Part shown: in pieces, positions 35,336 through 44,162 of the stretch | How the letters are laid out: every line of letters starts with the position of its first letter | Numbering within the stretch: the stretch's first letter is position 1 | Source of the DNA: Thermoproteota archaeon | GTDB taxonomy: Archaea; Thermoproteota; Methanomethylicia; Culexarchaeales; B10-G16 | Direction of reading: 5' to 3' | Assembly (NCBI GenBank): GCA_003649185.1 | Contig: QMRB01000004.1 | Location: 1 to 54,957, forward strand | Length of the DNA stretch: 54,957 nt | The notes under the pieces: generated by a model | What the model was told of the DNA's origin: nothing | The model's input: the letters and a program-made list of their open reading frames with translations, nothing else | The model's database searches: none | Position numbers and translations under genes: made by a program

Positions 35336-36640
35336 TTGACTTCTAACACCATTTTAATTGAGAAATGCAAATGGATAGTTACTCAGAATAGAGATCGAAA
35401 AATTCTACGGAACAAGTCAATATACATTGAAGATGGAAGAATAGTGGAGATCTCGGATAAGATTCCAGTAGAAGCGGAATACATTTTAAATGGTGAAGGA
35501 AAAATCTGTATGCCCGGCTTGATAAATGCTCATACCCATACTCCTATGTCGCTTCTCAGAGGATATGCTGATGATATGGCCTTGAAGGAATGGTTGGAGA
35601 AGAAGATATGGCCTGTAGAGCGAAAGTTGAAGCCTTATCACTGCTATATAGGATCACTCTTATCATGCATGGAGATGGTTAGAACTGGAACAACAACCTT
35701 CATGGATATGTATTGGAATCCTGAGATGATAGCGAAAGCAGCTTCAAAGATTGGAATGAGAGGGGTGATTGCTATTGGACTTCTCGATTTCGAAGATCCA
35801 AGTCTAAGAGAAAAAATGTTAAGTGAAGCTGAGAAATATTTGGTTGAAGTTAAATCTTTAAGTTCGAAGATTAGAGGAGCGTTAGGACCACATTCACCTT
35901 ACACATGTTCTGAAGAACTCCTATACAAATGTAGAGAGATTGCGGAAAGGGAGAAGACTCCCCTAACTATGCATTTGGCTGAAACCATGGAGGAACAGGT
36001 TGAATTTAAAGAAAAACATGGAGTAAGGGAGGTCGAATACTTAGATAAAATAGAGCTTCTAACAGGAAATCTTGTAGCAGTGCACTGTGTATGGTTAACT
36101 AAGAATGAGATCAACTTGATGGCCGACAGGAAGGTGAAAGTTGTTCATTGTCCAACATCCAATTTGAAATTGGCTGTTGGAGGAGTATTTCCACTCCCAG
36201 AATTTCTAGAGAGAAATGTGACGATAGGGTTGGGAACGGACGGTCCGGCCAGCAATAATTCTCTAAGCATGTTTGAAACCATGAAGATATGCGCTCTAAT
36301 CCATAAGCATCATAGATGGGATCCTTCAATAGCTCCAGCTCCACTCATTCTAGATCTTGCAACTCTTGGAGGAGCTGCTGTCCTCAACTTAAAAATTGGA
36401 TGTATAGTTCCAGGCTGGGAGGCAGATATAATATTATTGGATGAGAAGAAGCCTAATCTTATTCCTATATGTTCAAAGAGCACTTTAATCTCAAATTTAG
36501 TATATTCGACGAGCGGATTCAACGTAACAGATGTGATAATTGGAGGAGAAATGATACTTCATGAAGGCCGATTCCTCAAAGTCGATGAGGAGAAAGTATA
36601 TGGAGAAGTCTTGAAAACAGCATGTGAACTTTTAAAGTGA
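35336..36640 (+). CDS. mtaD: amidohydrolase, 5'-methylthioadenosine/S-adenosylhomocysteine deaminase-like
   Basis: Metal-dependent adenosine-type deaminase. GLINAHTHTPMSLLRGYADD (HxH metal ligands and the family LLRG), GTTTFMDMYW, PHSPYTCSEELL, MHLAETMEEQVEF, AVHCVWLTKNE, VVHCPTSNLKLA and LGTDGPASNNSLSMFETMK (metal Asp). It is likely to deaminate MTA, SAH and 5'-deoxyadenosine, as in archaea lacking SAH hydrolase, linking to MtnA at 24.3 kb. TTG 35336 follows GGAGG at 8 bases. Substrate is by family. Confidence 0.88.
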   Translation: MTSNTILIEKCKWIVTQNRDRKILRNKSIYIEDGRIVEISDKIPVEAEYILNGEGKICMPGLINAHTHTPMSLLRGYADDMALKEWLEKKIWPVERKLKPYHCYIGSLLSCMEMVRTGTTTFMDMYWNPEMIAKAASKIGMRGVIAIGLLDFEDPSLREKMLSEAEKYLVEVKSLSSKIRGALGPHSPYTCSEELLYKCREIAEREKTPLTMHLAETMEEQVEFKEKHGVREVEYLDKIELLTGNLVAVHCVWLTKNEINLMADRKVKVVHCPTSNLKLAVGGVFPLPEFLERNVTIGLGTDGPASNNSLSMFETMKICALIHKHHRWDPSIAPAPLILDLATLGGAAVLNLKIGCIVPGWEADIILLDEKKPNLIPICSKSTLISNLVYSTSGFNVTDVIIGGEMILHEGRFLKVDEEKVYGEVLKTACELLK

Positions 36641-37312
36641 TTTTGGAGTTATCTCAGCATCTTCTATCCTCATAAAACCTGAATACCGCTCCCAGAAAAC
36701 ACTATGCCTATTTATTTTTATCCTCCCCTTAAAGTGGGGAGCATCACATACGAAGGTTTCGAATTCGCCTCCCTCACCGCAGACATCTATTCCAAGCTTC
36801 TTCCATTTCATCTTAAGCTTAAAAAGCAGATCCTCATTGAGGGTTCTTCCAATCCAAGATCTATCAAGACCGTAGGCAGCCACCCCGACGATGACTATAT
36901 CGAAGCCGATCTTCAACATTTTCTCAACTATTTTTATAGGCTTCTTCTGCCAGAGCGGCGTCACCAATTTTAAACCCACCCTATGACATAATTCGAGAAG
37001 CTTATCCCTCTGATAATCTGAAGATATGACACCTGACAATAACCCATTAACTCCAATCCTCTTTAATTGGATAAGGGTCTCCTCCAACTTTCCAATCTCA
37101 TTCCTCCCAGATACATTTAGAACAATCTGAGGAATACCCATGGCTTCGGATTGGAGCTTAGACCATTCAACGGCGGGATAATGCCAATAGAGAGATTCAA
37201 CGCTTCCAGGATTCAAAGTTATAAGATAATTTACACTCCAGCCTTGATTTAAAGCCAAGTAAACTGCGAAATTTGAGTCTTTTCCACCGCTGAAGAGAGC
37301 TGCCAGCCGCAT
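36632..37312 (-). CDS. dph6: diphthine-ammonia ligase (Dph6-like ATP pyrophosphatase)
   Basis: Amidation of diphthine on elongation factor 2. The PP-loop is RLAALFSGGKDSNFAVYLAL, followed by GVNGLLSGVISSDYQRDKLL, TPLWQKKPIKIVEKM and VCGEGGEFETFVCDAPHFKG, the Dph6-specific block. 226 aa. It converges with the amidohydrolase gene, overlapping by 9 bases. Confidence 0.9.
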   Translation of the reverse strand: MRLAALFSGGKDSNFAVYLALNQGWSVNYLITLNPGSVESLYWHYPAVEWSKLQSEAMGIPQIVLNVSGRNEIGKLEETLIQLKRIGVNGLLSGVISSDYQRDKLLELCHRVGLKLVTPLWQKKPIKIVEKMLKIGFDIVIVGVAAYGLDRSWIGRTLNEDLLFKLKMKWKKLGIDVCGEGGEFETFVCDAPHFKGRIKINRHSVFWERYSGFMRIEDAEITPKSL

Positions 37313-37421
37313 TTCAACTTCAATATGAAATAGGGAGATGACAAATAATAATTTAATTACCAGTTTACCATATTAGTTAATTAGCATCATTGAAAAGAAA
37401 GAAATTAAAAGAGGGGGAAGG

Positions 37422-38762
37422 ATGGTTCTAGAAAATTTAACTAAGAGCTTGGGTGACGCCATAAGGAAGGTTATTAGAGCACCATTAGTGGATAGAAAAG
37501 TCGTTAAGGAACTTATAAGAGATATACAGAGAGCTCTACTACAGGCCGATGTAAATGTTCAATTAGTTCTCCAACTCTCACAGAGAATAGAGAGAAGAGT
37601 CTTCGAAGAGGAGCTTCCTCCAGGAATAACTAGGAGAGAACTTCTTCTAAAAATAGTGTATGATGAACTTGTAAACCTGCTTGGAGGAGAGGGAAAACCC
37701 CAAGTCATTCCATCTTCACGTAAATCCTACGTGATAATGTTGGTGGGGATTCAAGGTTCAGGGAAAACTACCACTGCAGCGAAACTAGCATTATTTTATA
37801 AGAAAAACGGTTTGAAGACAGCCTTAATCTGCGCCGACAATTATAGGCCTGGAGCATATGCCCAGTTAAAGCAGCTCGGAGAATCTATAGGTGTACCAGT
37901 ATATGGGGTTCAAGAAAAATTGGATGCTTCAGAGATAGCTAGAAGAGGAGTTGATAAATTTAGAAGGGAAGGATACAATATTATAATAGTAGATACTGCT
38001 GGAAGACATAAAGAGGAAAAGACGCTTATAGAAGAGATGAAAAGGATAGCTGAAAAAGTATCGCCAGATGAGATAATGCTGGTTATAGATGGAACTATAG
38101 GTCAGCAAGCTATGATCCAAGCCAAAGCATTCAACGAAGCTACAAAGATAGGATCCATATTCATCACGAAATTAGATGGATCTGCCAGAGGGGGAGGAGC
38201 ACTCTCAGCAGTAGCAGCAACAGGAGCACCTATAAAATTCATTGGAGTAGGAGAAAAAGTCGATGAAATTGAAGTTTTCATACCTTCAAGATTCGTCAGC
38301 AGACTGCTAGGTATGGGAGATTTAGAAACCTTGGTGGAAAAGGTGAAAGCAGCGGAGATCGCTCCCAGCGAAAAAGCTGCTGAACGATTAATGTCAGGCA
38401 AATTTACACTTAACGATCTGCTGGAACAGTTTAAAAGTTTAAGTAAAATGGGCCCGCTCGGAAAACTATTGAAACTTATACCAGGATTCGGCATATCCCT
38501 GCCCGAAGGATTTGAAGAAACATCTAAAGACAAGCTTAAAAAATATATGGCGATAATTCAGTCGATGACGCCTGAAGAAAGGGAGAACCCGGAGATCATA
38601 AATAGGTCGAGGATTAGGAGGATAGCTATAGGATCAGGCACCACGGTAAGGGATGTAAGGGAACTTTTAAAGCAGTATAGATCGATGAAGAAGCTCATCC
38701 GCCAATTTAAGAGGAAATCTAGGGTTTTCCGACAAGTGAAAGGCTTCCGTTGGGGGACTTAA
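37422..38762 (+). CDS. srp54: signal recognition particle protein SRP54
   Basis: GTPase targeting ribosome-nascent chain complexes to the membrane. N domain about 1-95. The G domain has VGIQGSGKTTTAAKLALFYK (G1), ICADNYRPGAYAQL (G2), VDTAGRHKEE (G3), TKLDGSARGGGALSAVAATG (G4) and GVGEKVDEIEVF. The Met-rich M domain (GPLGKLLKLIPGF, SMTPEERENPEIINRSRIRR, IAIGSGT) binds SRP RNA, which is also encoded here at 48.5-48.8 kb. ATG 37422 is behind a GGGGGAAGG site. Confidence 0.97.
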   Translation: MVLENLTKSLGDAIRKVIRAPLVDRKVVKELIRDIQRALLQADVNVQLVLQLSQRIERRVFEEELPPGITRRELLLKIVYDELVNLLGGEGKPQVIPSSRKSYVIMLVGIQGSGKTTTAAKLALFYKKNGLKTALICADNYRPGAYAQLKQLGESIGVPVYGVQEKLDASEIARRGVDKFRREGYNIIIVDTAGRHKEEKTLIEEMKRIAEKVSPDEIMLVIDGTIGQQAMIQAKAFNEATKIGSIFITKLDGSARGGGALSAVAATGAPIKFIGVGEKVDEIEVFIPSRFVSRLLGMGDLETLVEKVKAAEIAPSEKAAERLMSGKFTLNDLLEQFKSLSKMGPLGKLLKLIPGFGISLPEGFEETSKDKLKKYMAIIQSMTPEERENPEIINRSRIRRIAIGSGTTVRDVRELLKQYRSMKKLIRQFKRKSRVFRQVKGFRWGT

Positions 38763-38770
38763 CGATAAGA

Positions 38771-39310
38771 GTGTTCATAGTTAAATTTCAATGTAAAATT
38801 GGAGAAATTATAAAAAAATATGTTAATGTAGCCTGTTCCACAATCTCGTCAGCCCTACTGATATCCCATGGAATGAGAAGAGACACCAAACTAATACTTG
38901 CATTTAACGACGACACATATATTAAATTTCTAGGGGAAAGATTGAAGTATGTAAGGCCTGACTGCCAATCTACAGCTGGAATTCTAAGAAAAATTTTAAG
39001 GGAGAATGAGAGGAGAAGATTGGAATCTAAACATATATTTCCAGGTATAATGGTTGGAAGGGGAAAATTCATCGATCTCCTTAAAGGTCCAAATCAAACA
39101 TATTATTCAACGGATAGAGGAAGAGATCTATATTCAACTATCCTCCAATCAGATTTCAAATTTATTATAGGATATCCCCAATTATCTGAAGAGGAATTGG
39201 CAGCCGTTAAGCGGAAAAACGGAATACCTATAAGAATCAGCTTAAAATATAAATCTCCCGGACCACTAATAACTTTAATTCATCATAGATGCGACGAACT
39301 TGGAGTTTGA
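38771..39310 (+). CDS. trmY: tRNA (pseudouridine(54)-N1)-methyltransferase TrmY
   Basis: SPOUT enzyme that converts pseudouridine-54 to N1-methylpseudouridine. The match to the family is VACSTISSALLISHGMRRDT (substrate loop), FLGERLKYVRPDCQSTAGIL and LSEEELAAVKRKNGIPIRIS-like C-terminal knot residues with LITLIHHRCDELGV ending in the conserved Cys-containing tail. The frame opens at TTG 38750 inside srp54; GTG 38771 fits the family N terminus better. The downstream neighbour is Pus10, which makes its substrate. Confidence 0.85.
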   Translation: MFIVKFQCKIGEIIKKYVNVACSTISSALLISHGMRRDTKLILAFNDDTYIKFLGERLKYVRPDCQSTAGILRKILRENERRRLESKHIFPGIMVGRGKFIDLLKGPNQTYYSTDRGRDLYSTILQSDFKFIIGYPQLSEEELAAVKRKNGIPIRISLKYKSPGPLITLIHHRCDELGV

Positions 39311-39318
39311 GGCAAAAA

Positions 39319-40656
39319 ATGAACCTGTTAGAGCATGCTCTTAAAATTCTGGTAAAATATCCCCTCTGCGATCATTGTTTGGGAAGACAATTCGCCATGT
39401 TAGCTAGGGGAACCACAAATGAGCTCAGAGGATATTCCATAAAATTGCTTTTAACCATGAAAGCACACCTCCACATAAAGGAGGGAAGAAGAGAGGAGGG
39501 ATTGAAAATTCTTAAGATTTTGGCTTCCAATGGAGGATTTCAGCCTGCAGAAAACATTCTCAACAAATATGGATGCAGAAATGTCCATGGAAAGATTAAA
39601 TGTTACATATGCGGCAACATCTTCGAAGAAACAGAAGAAATAGTGGATGAAATTGTAAAAAAACTTTCAGAATATGAGTATTCAACATTTCTAGTCGGAT
39701 CAAAGATTCCTGGAGAAATAGCGGAAAGAGAAGATAAGCTTAGATCAGAATACGAGTTAAATCTCGGAGAATCATTTAAATCAGAATTTAATAGATTTCT
39801 AGGAAAGATAGTTCAGAAGAAGACTGGCAGAGAAGTTTCATTTAAAAAACCAGACATTGTAGTGCTAGTCGACCTGACAAGGAAAAAAGTGGAAGTGGAA
39901 TCCAAACCACTCTACATATATGGAAGATATAGGAAGCTTATCAGAGGAATTCCCCAGTCAACTTGGATATGTAGTTCATGTGGAGGTTTAGGTTGCCCAG
40001 AATGCAATTATACGGGAAGAAAGTATCCGACATCGATAGAGGAGATAATATCTAAGCCTGTTCTAGAATTGACGATGGGTGAGAGCGCAGTATTCCATGG
40101 AGCTGGAAGGGAAGATGTTGATGCAAGAATGCTTGGTAGAGGAAGGCCGTTTGTCATTGAAGTTAAAAAGCCTAAACGCAGATTCATAGATCTAAAATTG
40201 TTGGAGGAGAAGATAAATGAGAATGGTAAGGGAACTGTAGAGGTTCAATCGCTGAGATTTTCAAGTAGAATGGAGGTTAGGAAGCTTAAGAATTTGGCAC
40301 CCTATACTAGGAAGAAATATAGGCTAACTGTAAGGGTGGATGGAGATTTAAATGAAGAGATGCTGAAGAGACTTGAAGAATATTTTAATGGTAGAGAGAT
40401 TAAGCAGAGAACTCCGCTAAGAGTATTACATAGAAGAGCTGACAAAGTTAGAATTAAAAAGGTGTACTCCGTAAAGTGTAGAAGGATTTCTCAAAGCATT
40501 TTTGAAGTAATAATTGAATGTCAAGGGGGACTATACGTCAAAGAATTGGTCAGCGGCGATGAGGGAAGAACAAAACCCAGCTTCTCGGAGATTCTGAATA
40601 TGTCTGCAACATGTCTGGAACTTGATGTTCTTGACGTTGAAGGCCTAGTAAGTTGA
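39319..40656 (+). CDS. pus10: tRNA pseudouridine synthase Pus10
   Basis: Makes pseudouridine-54 (and -55) in archaeal tRNAs. The N-terminal THUMP-type region has CDHCLGRQFAMLARGTTNELRG-like Cys pair (split here as CDHCLGRQFAML) and CYICGNIFEET forming a zinc site. The catalytic domain has RKLIRGIPQSTW, CSSCGGLGCPECNYTGRKYP, FHGAGREDVDARMLGRGRPF (catalytic Asp), and VKELVSGDEGRTKPSFSEIL. ATG 39319 is preferred over the upstream in-frame extension. Confidence 0.94.
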   Translation: MNLLEHALKILVKYPLCDHCLGRQFAMLARGTTNELRGYSIKLLLTMKAHLHIKEGRREEGLKILKILASNGGFQPAENILNKYGCRNVHGKIKCYICGNIFEETEEIVDEIVKKLSEYEYSTFLVGSKIPGEIAEREDKLRSEYELNLGESFKSEFNRFLGKIVQKKTGREVSFKKPDIVVLVDLTRKKVEVESKPLYIYGRYRKLIRGIPQSTWICSSCGGLGCPECNYTGRKYPTSIEEIISKPVLELTMGESAVFHGAGREDVDARMLGRGRPFVIEVKKPKRRFIDLKLLEEKINENGKGTVEVQSLRFSSRMEVRKLKNLAPYTRKKYRLTVRVDGDLNEEMLKRLEEYFNGREIKQRTPLRVLHRRADKVRIKKVYSVKCRRISQSIFEVIIECQGGLYVKELVSGDEGRTKPSFSEILNMSATCLELDVLDVEGLVS

Positions 40657-40724
40657 GAAGTATTTATTAGTTTCTCCTTTTATAGCCTATATGGTAAATT
40701 TGAACATTTAAATCGGTGATAAAG

Positions 40725-41027
40725 ATGGTTAAACGCTCAAAGGGATATCGAAGTAAGACGAGAAAACTTTTAAGAAAGAAACCTAGAGAACGTGGACTAT
40801 ACTCTCTAAGCAGAATACTATATGAATATAGGAAGGGAGAAAAAGTTTCAATTATAATAGATCCAAGCGTCCATAAAGGTATGCCTCATAAAAGATATCA
40901 TGGAAAGATCGGCATAATTTTGGGAAGAAGGGGAAGAGCCTACATCATAGAAACATATCTAGGAGAGAAGAAAAAGACTCTAATAGTTCCCCCGCAACAT
41001 TTACGCCCCCTCACCGCAACCGATTGA
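40725..41027 (+). CDS. rpl21e: large ribosomal subunit protein eL21
   Basis: Archaeal eL21. KRSKGYRSKTRKLLRKKPRE at the N terminus, IDPSVHKGMPHKRYHGKIGI and the C-terminal GEKKKTLIVPPQHLRPL. ATG 40725 follows GGTGAT. It starts the conserved archaeal block eL21-Rpo4-DUF655-KsgA-HemK2. Confidence 0.96.
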   Translation: MVKRSKGYRSKTRKLLRKKPRERGLYSLSRILYEYRKGEKVSIIIDPSVHKGMPHKRYHGKIGIILGRRGRAYIIETYLGEKKKTLIVPPQHLRPLTATD

Positions 41028-41038
41028 GGTGAGATTTT

Positions 41039-41374
41039 ATGCCTAAAAGGATAATTAAAAAGAAGGAGATACCCCTACCTGAAGTTAAAAACTTCCTTGA
41101 AAAGAGAAAGAAGGAAGGGGAACTTTCAACCTTGCAGAATGTGACATTAGATTATGTTTCGAAACTTGTAAAGATCGAAGAGGAAAAAGCTGAAAGGTTG
41201 AGGGAGAAGTTGATCAAAGAATATAGGTTATCATCCTTTACAGCCACCCAGATAGTTAACATACTTCCTAGAAATGTTGATGAACTTCGCCCCCTACTCA
41301 CATTAGAGAGAAGAATCTTCCTCACATCGGAGCTTCAGAAAATTTTGGATACAATACATGAATATACAGGTTGA
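41039..41374 (+). CDS. rpoF: DNA-directed RNA polymerase subunit Rpo4 (RpoF)
   Basis: Rpb4-like subunit that pairs with Rpo7 to form the RNAP stalk. LPEVKNFLEKRKKEGELSTL, QNVTLDYVSKLVKI and TATQIVNILPRNVDELRPLL are typical HRDC-like helices. It starts at ATG 41039, 11 bases after eL21, with a GAGGTGA site. 111 aa, normal. Confidence 0.92.
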   Translation: MPKRIIKKKEIPLPEVKNFLEKRKKEGELSTLQNVTLDYVSKLVKIEEEKAERLREKLIKEYRLSSFTATQIVNILPRNVDELRPLLTLERRIFLTSELQKILDTIHEYTG

Positions 41375-41398
41375 AATGTCCATATGGGATGATATTAA

Positions 41399-41973
41399 AT
41401 GTTTTCTCGTCCACCTAGAGGGGGGAGTGGAAAATATGAGGAGTATGCATATGTCCTCGACTTTCTTCCCCAAGGACACCCACTTGAAACCACTCCGATA
41501 TTTAGAAGGGAGCCCATAGCCCAAGTGATAGGGGAAAATTATTTCACCCTACTAGAAGTTGTTCCGAAACCGGGAATATTCTTGGCTCCAAGGGAAAGAG
41601 TATTCATAGGGAAGGGATTGAGAGATAAAATTGCAAGAGTTAAACGTAGAATTTCATACAATGATTTGACGATCCAAGCGAAAGATGAACTGCCAGCAAT
41701 ACTGGAAAAGATAGTTACACAACAGGAGAAAAGATTTGTGGAGTTCTTCAATACTCTGGATCGATAACTACTCGTCTCCACTCACTTCAACTTCTCCCCG
41801 GAATAGGGAGAAAATATTTATGGGTTATATTGGAGAATAGGAGAAAGAAGCCATTTGAAAGCTTTGAGGATATAAAGGAGAGAATTAAAATATCAGATCC
41901 TAAAAAGCTGATAATTAAGAGAATAATTTCAGAATTGAAGGGTGAAGATAAATATAAATTATTTGTCAAATGA
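41399..41973 (+). pseudogene. DUF655 protein gene with a frameshift near 41760
   Basis: DUF655 has an RNA-binding-like N-terminal part and a helix-hairpin-helix C terminus. Frame one (41399-41767) gives YEEYAYVLDFLPQGHPLETT, AQVIGENYFTLLEVVPKPGI and FVEFFNTLDR, then stops. The expected continuation is intact in the -1 frame from 41761: ITTRLHSLQLLPGIGRKYLW, FESFEDIKERI and DKYKLFVK, ending at TGA 41973. One missing base near 41756-41761 explains this. It may be a real inactivation, programmed slippage or a sequence error; the good conservation on both sides favours error or very recent change. Confidence 0.85.
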
Positions 41974-41977
41974 TTTT

Positions 41978-42838
41978 ATGGTTTCAAAGTTGAGGAAACT
42001 TCTCGAAGAAACAAGAAAAATCCTTAAAATGTATGGTTTAAAGCCGAGAAAGAAGCTGGGACAAAACTTCACCATATGTCCAAAGCTTATAGATAAATTG
42101 ATTCAATATGCTTCAATATCTAGAGATGACATCGTCCTTGAAATTGGAGCGGGAATAGGAACCTTAACCATTGAACTTGCTAGAAGAGCCTCAAAGATTA
42201 TAGCTGTTGAAATCGATGCAAGACTCGTGGAGATCCTAAAATTTAGGCTTAAAGATTATGGAAACGTGGAAATCTTACATGGAGATATCATTAAAATGGA
42301 GCTTCCAAAATTCGATAAGACAGTTTCAAATCTACCTTTCAACCTCTCCTCCCCTATAACATTTAAATTGGCTGAGAAACCCATTTTCCAGTGTGCCGTT
42401 CTCACCTATCAGAAAGAGTTTGCAGAAAGGATGGTGGCGAAGCCTGGAACAGAGGAATATGGAAGATTAACCGTAACGGCCAACTTCTTCTTCGAAGTGG
42501 AAATGCTGGATGTAATATCTAGAAGATGTTTCTATCCGCCTCCAGAGGTGGATGCAGCCATAGTGAGATTGAAACCTAAGAGAATGAAAAATATAACTGA
42601 GCTGGATAAATTCTTCTTAGAATTGGTGAAATATCTGTTTTCTCAACGTAACAGAAAAGTTGAAAGAGCAGTTGCAACATATCTCTTCAAAATTAAAAGG
42701 GCTAATCCGGATGAATACGGCCACTTATTAAAGAAAATACCATATAGAGATTTAAGGGTAAGAGATCTTTCACCCAGTGATCTATACTGTTTAGCTGAAA
42801 ACTTATATGGTGATCTAATTGGAGATCGAGAAATTTAA
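41978..42838 (+). CDS. ksgA: rRNA adenine dimethyltransferase KsgA/Dim1
   Basis: Dimethylates two adjacent adenines near the 3' end of 16S rRNA. KPRKKLGQNFTICPKLIDKL, VLEIGAGIGTLTIELARRAS (motif I), VEIDARLVEIL, HGDIIKMELPKFDKTVSNLP-FNLSSP (motif IV NLPF) and the C-terminal domain with RRCFYPPPEVDAAIVRLKP. ATG 41978 gives the usual start; the frame is open to 41942, inside DUF655. 286 aa. Confidence 0.95.
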   Translation: MVSKLRKLLEETRKILKMYGLKPRKKLGQNFTICPKLIDKLIQYASISRDDIVLEIGAGIGTLTIELARRASKIIAVEIDARLVEILKFRLKDYGNVEILHGDIIKMELPKFDKTVSNLPFNLSSPITFKLAEKPIFQCAVLTYQKEFAERMVAKPGTEEYGRLTVTANFFFEVEMLDVISRRCFYPPPEVDAAIVRLKPKRMKNITELDKFFLELVKYLFSQRNRKVERAVATYLFKIKRANPDEYGHLLKKIPYRDLRVRDLSPSDLYCLAENLYGDLIGDREI

Positions 42839-43442
42839 ACTGAGAGATAAAATATTATGGGTTTTCAGGGGAGTATATAGACCGGCCCAGGACAGTTTAA
42901 TGCTTCTAGACGCTGTTATAAAATTGGATAAAAACTTTGAATTTGGATTAGATTTGGGATGTGGATGTGGAATAAACACCATATTTTTAGCGGAGAAATG
43001 CAGTGAAGTATTGGCGGTGGACATTAATCCTAAAGCTACAAGAAATACTTGGATTAATGTTAAATTGAACTGCCTCTCAGATAAAGTTCATGTAGTCGTC
43101 GGAGACCTATTAAACTTTGTGGGGAGAGAAAGAATATTTGACATTGTTCTTCTAAATCCCCCCTACCTTCCAGAAGATGAATATGACAAATATATTTCGA
43201 CGTTTGAAAAATTGTCTTGGAACGGCGGAGTTAAGGGAAGAAATATTATAGATCGATTCATTCACACTATTCCACAATTTCTCAGCGGAAAAGGCATAAT
43301 TTTGATGGTTCAATCATCACTCTCCAATCTAAAAGAAACCATAAAAATGTTTAGGGAGGAGGGATTCAAAGTGGAAATCCTTGAAACTTCAAGCTTCTTC
43401 TATGAAAAATTACATCTCATAAAGGCTTTTAGAGAAGGGTGA
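42819..43442 (+). CDS. HemK2/MTQ2-type protein methyltransferase
   Basis: N5-glutamine (release factor aRF1) or related methyltransferase. VYRPAQDSLMLLDAVI at the N terminus, GLDLGCGCGINTIFLAEKCS (motif I), VLAVDINPKATRNTW, and the catalytic NPPY in DIVLLNPPYLPEDEYD. 207 aa, typical for the short archaeal/eukaryal HemK2 group. TTG 42819 overlaps ksgA by 20 bases, with a GGTGAT site. Partner Trm112 is not in the window. Confidence 0.88.
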   Translation: MEIEKFKLRDKILWVFRGVYRPAQDSLMLLDAVIKLDKNFEFGLDLGCGCGINTIFLAEKCSEVLAVDINPKATRNTWINVKLNCLSDKVHVVVGDLLNFVGRERIFDIVLLNPPYLPEDEYDKYISTFEKLSWNGGVKGRNIIDRFIHTIPQFLSGKGIILMVQSSLSNLKETIKMFREEGFKVEILETSSFFYEKLHLIKAFREG

Positions 43443-43445
43443 TGA

Positions 43446-44162
43446 ATGTTGGATTCAACCTACTCAGTTATACTTGTAGAACCTGAATATGCTGGAAATT
43501 TAGGGTTCATTGCAAGAGTTCTAAAGAATTTTGATGGAAGAAGATTGATAATGGTGTCCCCTAAATGTAATATAGAAGAAGCCTATATTTATGCAGCTCA
43601 TGCAAGAGATGTTATAGAATCTGCTATAATTCTAGACTCCTATATTGAAGCTTTGTCGATGGTGGATTTCACTGTTGGAACCACAAGCAAAGTTGGCGGA
43701 GACTATAATGTTTTAAGGATACCGATAACTCCGAGAATGCTTGCAGGCGCTGTTAAAAACTTTACCGGTGAAGTTGGAATAATTTTTGGAAGAGAAAGCA
43801 GAGGGTTAACTAATATGGAACTGGAACTATGCGATCTAATAGTATCCATACCTTCAAGTCGCCGCTACAGGGCATTAAACATAAGCCATGCAGTTGCAAT
43901 AATACTTTATGAACTATATTTGGCCGCTAAGCATAGAGGATATATGGAGTTTAGAGAGGCTTCGAAAATCGAGAAAAGAATGCTGATCGAATATTTCGAT
44001 AAACTTTTAGAGAGAATAGAATATCATCCATTTAAAAAGAGAATAGCCTCCATAATCTTTAAACATATTATTGGAAGAGCCTTTATTTCAGGACGAGAAG
44101 CACATACACTTATGGGAGTCTTTAGGAAGACCTTGATGAAACTGAGGGAAAATGAATCATAA
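43446..44162 (+). CDS. trmJ: tRNA 2'-O-methyltransferase TrmJ (SPOUT)
   Basis: Methylates ribose at position 32 of tRNAs. SVILVEPEYAGNLGFIARVL is the N-terminal signature, followed by AYIYAAHARDVIESA, VDFTVGTTSKVGGDYNVLRI, and the knot IIFGRESRGLTNMELELCDL and ALNISHAVAIILYELYLA. A C-terminal helical extension. ATG 43446. It overlaps the end of the convergent radical SAM gene by 6 bases. Confidence 0.92.
   Translation: MLDSTYSVILVEPEYAGNLGFIARVLKNFDGRRLIMVSPKCNIEEAYIYAAHARDVIESAIILDSYIEALSMVDFTVGTTSKVGGDYNVLRIPITPRMLAGAVKNFTGEVGIIFGRESRGLTNMELELCDLIVSIPSSRRYRALNISHAVAIILYELYLAAKHRGYMEFREASKIEKRMLIEYFDKLLERIEYHPFKKRIASIIFKHIIGRAFISGREAHTLMGVFRKTLMKLRENES

Noticed and set aside
36704-36973. 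Plus-strand 89-codon ORF opposite dph6
   Set aside because: It mirrors the Dph6 coding sequence and has no independent support.
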